Of a DNA stretch of 64,000 nt, positions 63,833-64,000 are shown in pieces. The stretch covers positions 1-64,000 of the forward strand of contig NZ_FNUX01000012.1 of the NCBI RefSeq assembly GCF_900108305.1. The letters are read 5' to 3'. The notes under the pieces were generated by a model. It saw only the letters and a list, made by a program, of their open reading frames with translations. It did no database searches and had not been told where the DNA came from. The position numbers and the translations under genes are program-made. This DNA comes from Nitrosomonas ureae. GTDB taxonomy: Bacteria > Pseudomonadota > Gammaproteobacteria > Burkholderiales > Nitrosomonadaceae. Numbering within the stretch: position 1 is the first letter of the stretch; each line of letters starts with the position of its first letter.

Positions 63833-64000
63833 TCACACCTTGAAATTAGACACCGATGCTTTCAGCTCGGATGCAAAACCCGTAATCTGTTTAATCGATC
63901 CGGTGGTTTTCAGGGTTCCTTGGGTATTCTGGCGGGTAATATGAAGAATTTCTTCCATATTGGCAACCACCTTGTGCGCTGCCCGGGTTTGCGTATTCGT
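63833..64000 (-). CDS. pilJ: PilJ-like chemoreceptor, C-terminal end (partial)
   Basis: Only the last 55 codons are in the window: TNTQTRAAHKVVANMEEILH, then ITRQNTQGTLKTTGSIKQIT and FASELKASVSNFKV. This is the C-terminal helix of a methyl-accepting protein of the PilJ type, which ends ELKxSVSNFK. Its place directly upstream of the ChpA-like kinase is as in pil-chp clusters. Confidence 0.75.
   Translation of the reverse strand, partial: TNTQTRAAHKVVANMEEILHITRQNTQGTLKTTGSIKQITGFASELKASVSNFKV

Overview
The window looks like part of a betaproteobacterial chromosome, most probably Nitrosomonas or a close relative. The evidence is the aroQ-accB-accC-prmA-zinc-ribbon gene order, a malate-CoA ligase/malyl-CoA lyase cluster, REP-type repeats with a RAYT gene, and a pilJ/chpA chemosensory pair. 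The genus call is an inference from gene content; no rRNA or ammonia-oxidation gene is present.

Bases 1 to about 40,300 belong to an integrated conjugative element. Its right end sits against the 3' end of a tRNA-Thr(CGU) gene, next to a tyrosine integrase with an overlapping excisionase-like gene. Its left end lies outside the window. The transfer machinery copies the layout of the IncP plasmid RP4. Tra2 (trbA, trbB to trbL, trbN) runs rightward at 3416-14311. Tra1 is split by an oriT at about 37,270-37,300, with traJ, traI, traG, traF, a small traD-like gene and traC leftward, and traK, traL and traM rightward. KorB- and KfrB-type genes lie at the left. I see no trfA-like replication initiator and no traE. 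The same 13-base palindrome, close to the RP4 KorB operator consensus, occurs upstream of trbA and just upstream of traI.

Cargo fills 14,300-29,700. It starts with a graveyard of gene fragments (RadC-like, RTX, ArdC-like and an unnamed plasmid gene). Then come a beta-lactamase-fold serine hydrolase, a JmjC/cupin protein, a GlxA-type regulator, an MBL-fold hydrolase, an IS200-like relic, an APH(6)-type aminoglycoside kinase overlapping a truncated acetyltransferase, and an IS1595 fragment. The most unusual part is an AT-rich four-gene operon at 23,686-28,535. It encodes a D12-class DNA adenine methylase, a HIT-family hydrolase, a four-helix membrane protein and an 866-residue protein joining PEP-synthase-like ATP-grasp and phosphohistidine modules to a MazG-like pyrophosphohydrolase. 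I do not recognise this set as a named system; a nucleotide-centred phage-defence role is a hypothesis.

The chromosomal part, 40,320-64,000, carries: tRNA-Thr; aroQ, accB, accC and prmA; a DUF3426 protein; an IS3 relic; a 37-residue small protein; a DUF2141 protein; an alpha/beta hydrolase; a CinA-family amidase; a 1040-residue Calx-beta/RTX protein with a nearly exact 684-base tandem duplication; a UPF0114 protein; a RAYT gene killed by one nonsense codon between inverted REP sequences; mtkB, mtkA and mcl; tsaD, plsY and folB; a small helical protein; a ChpA/PilL-type hybrid CheA; and the 3' end of pilJ.
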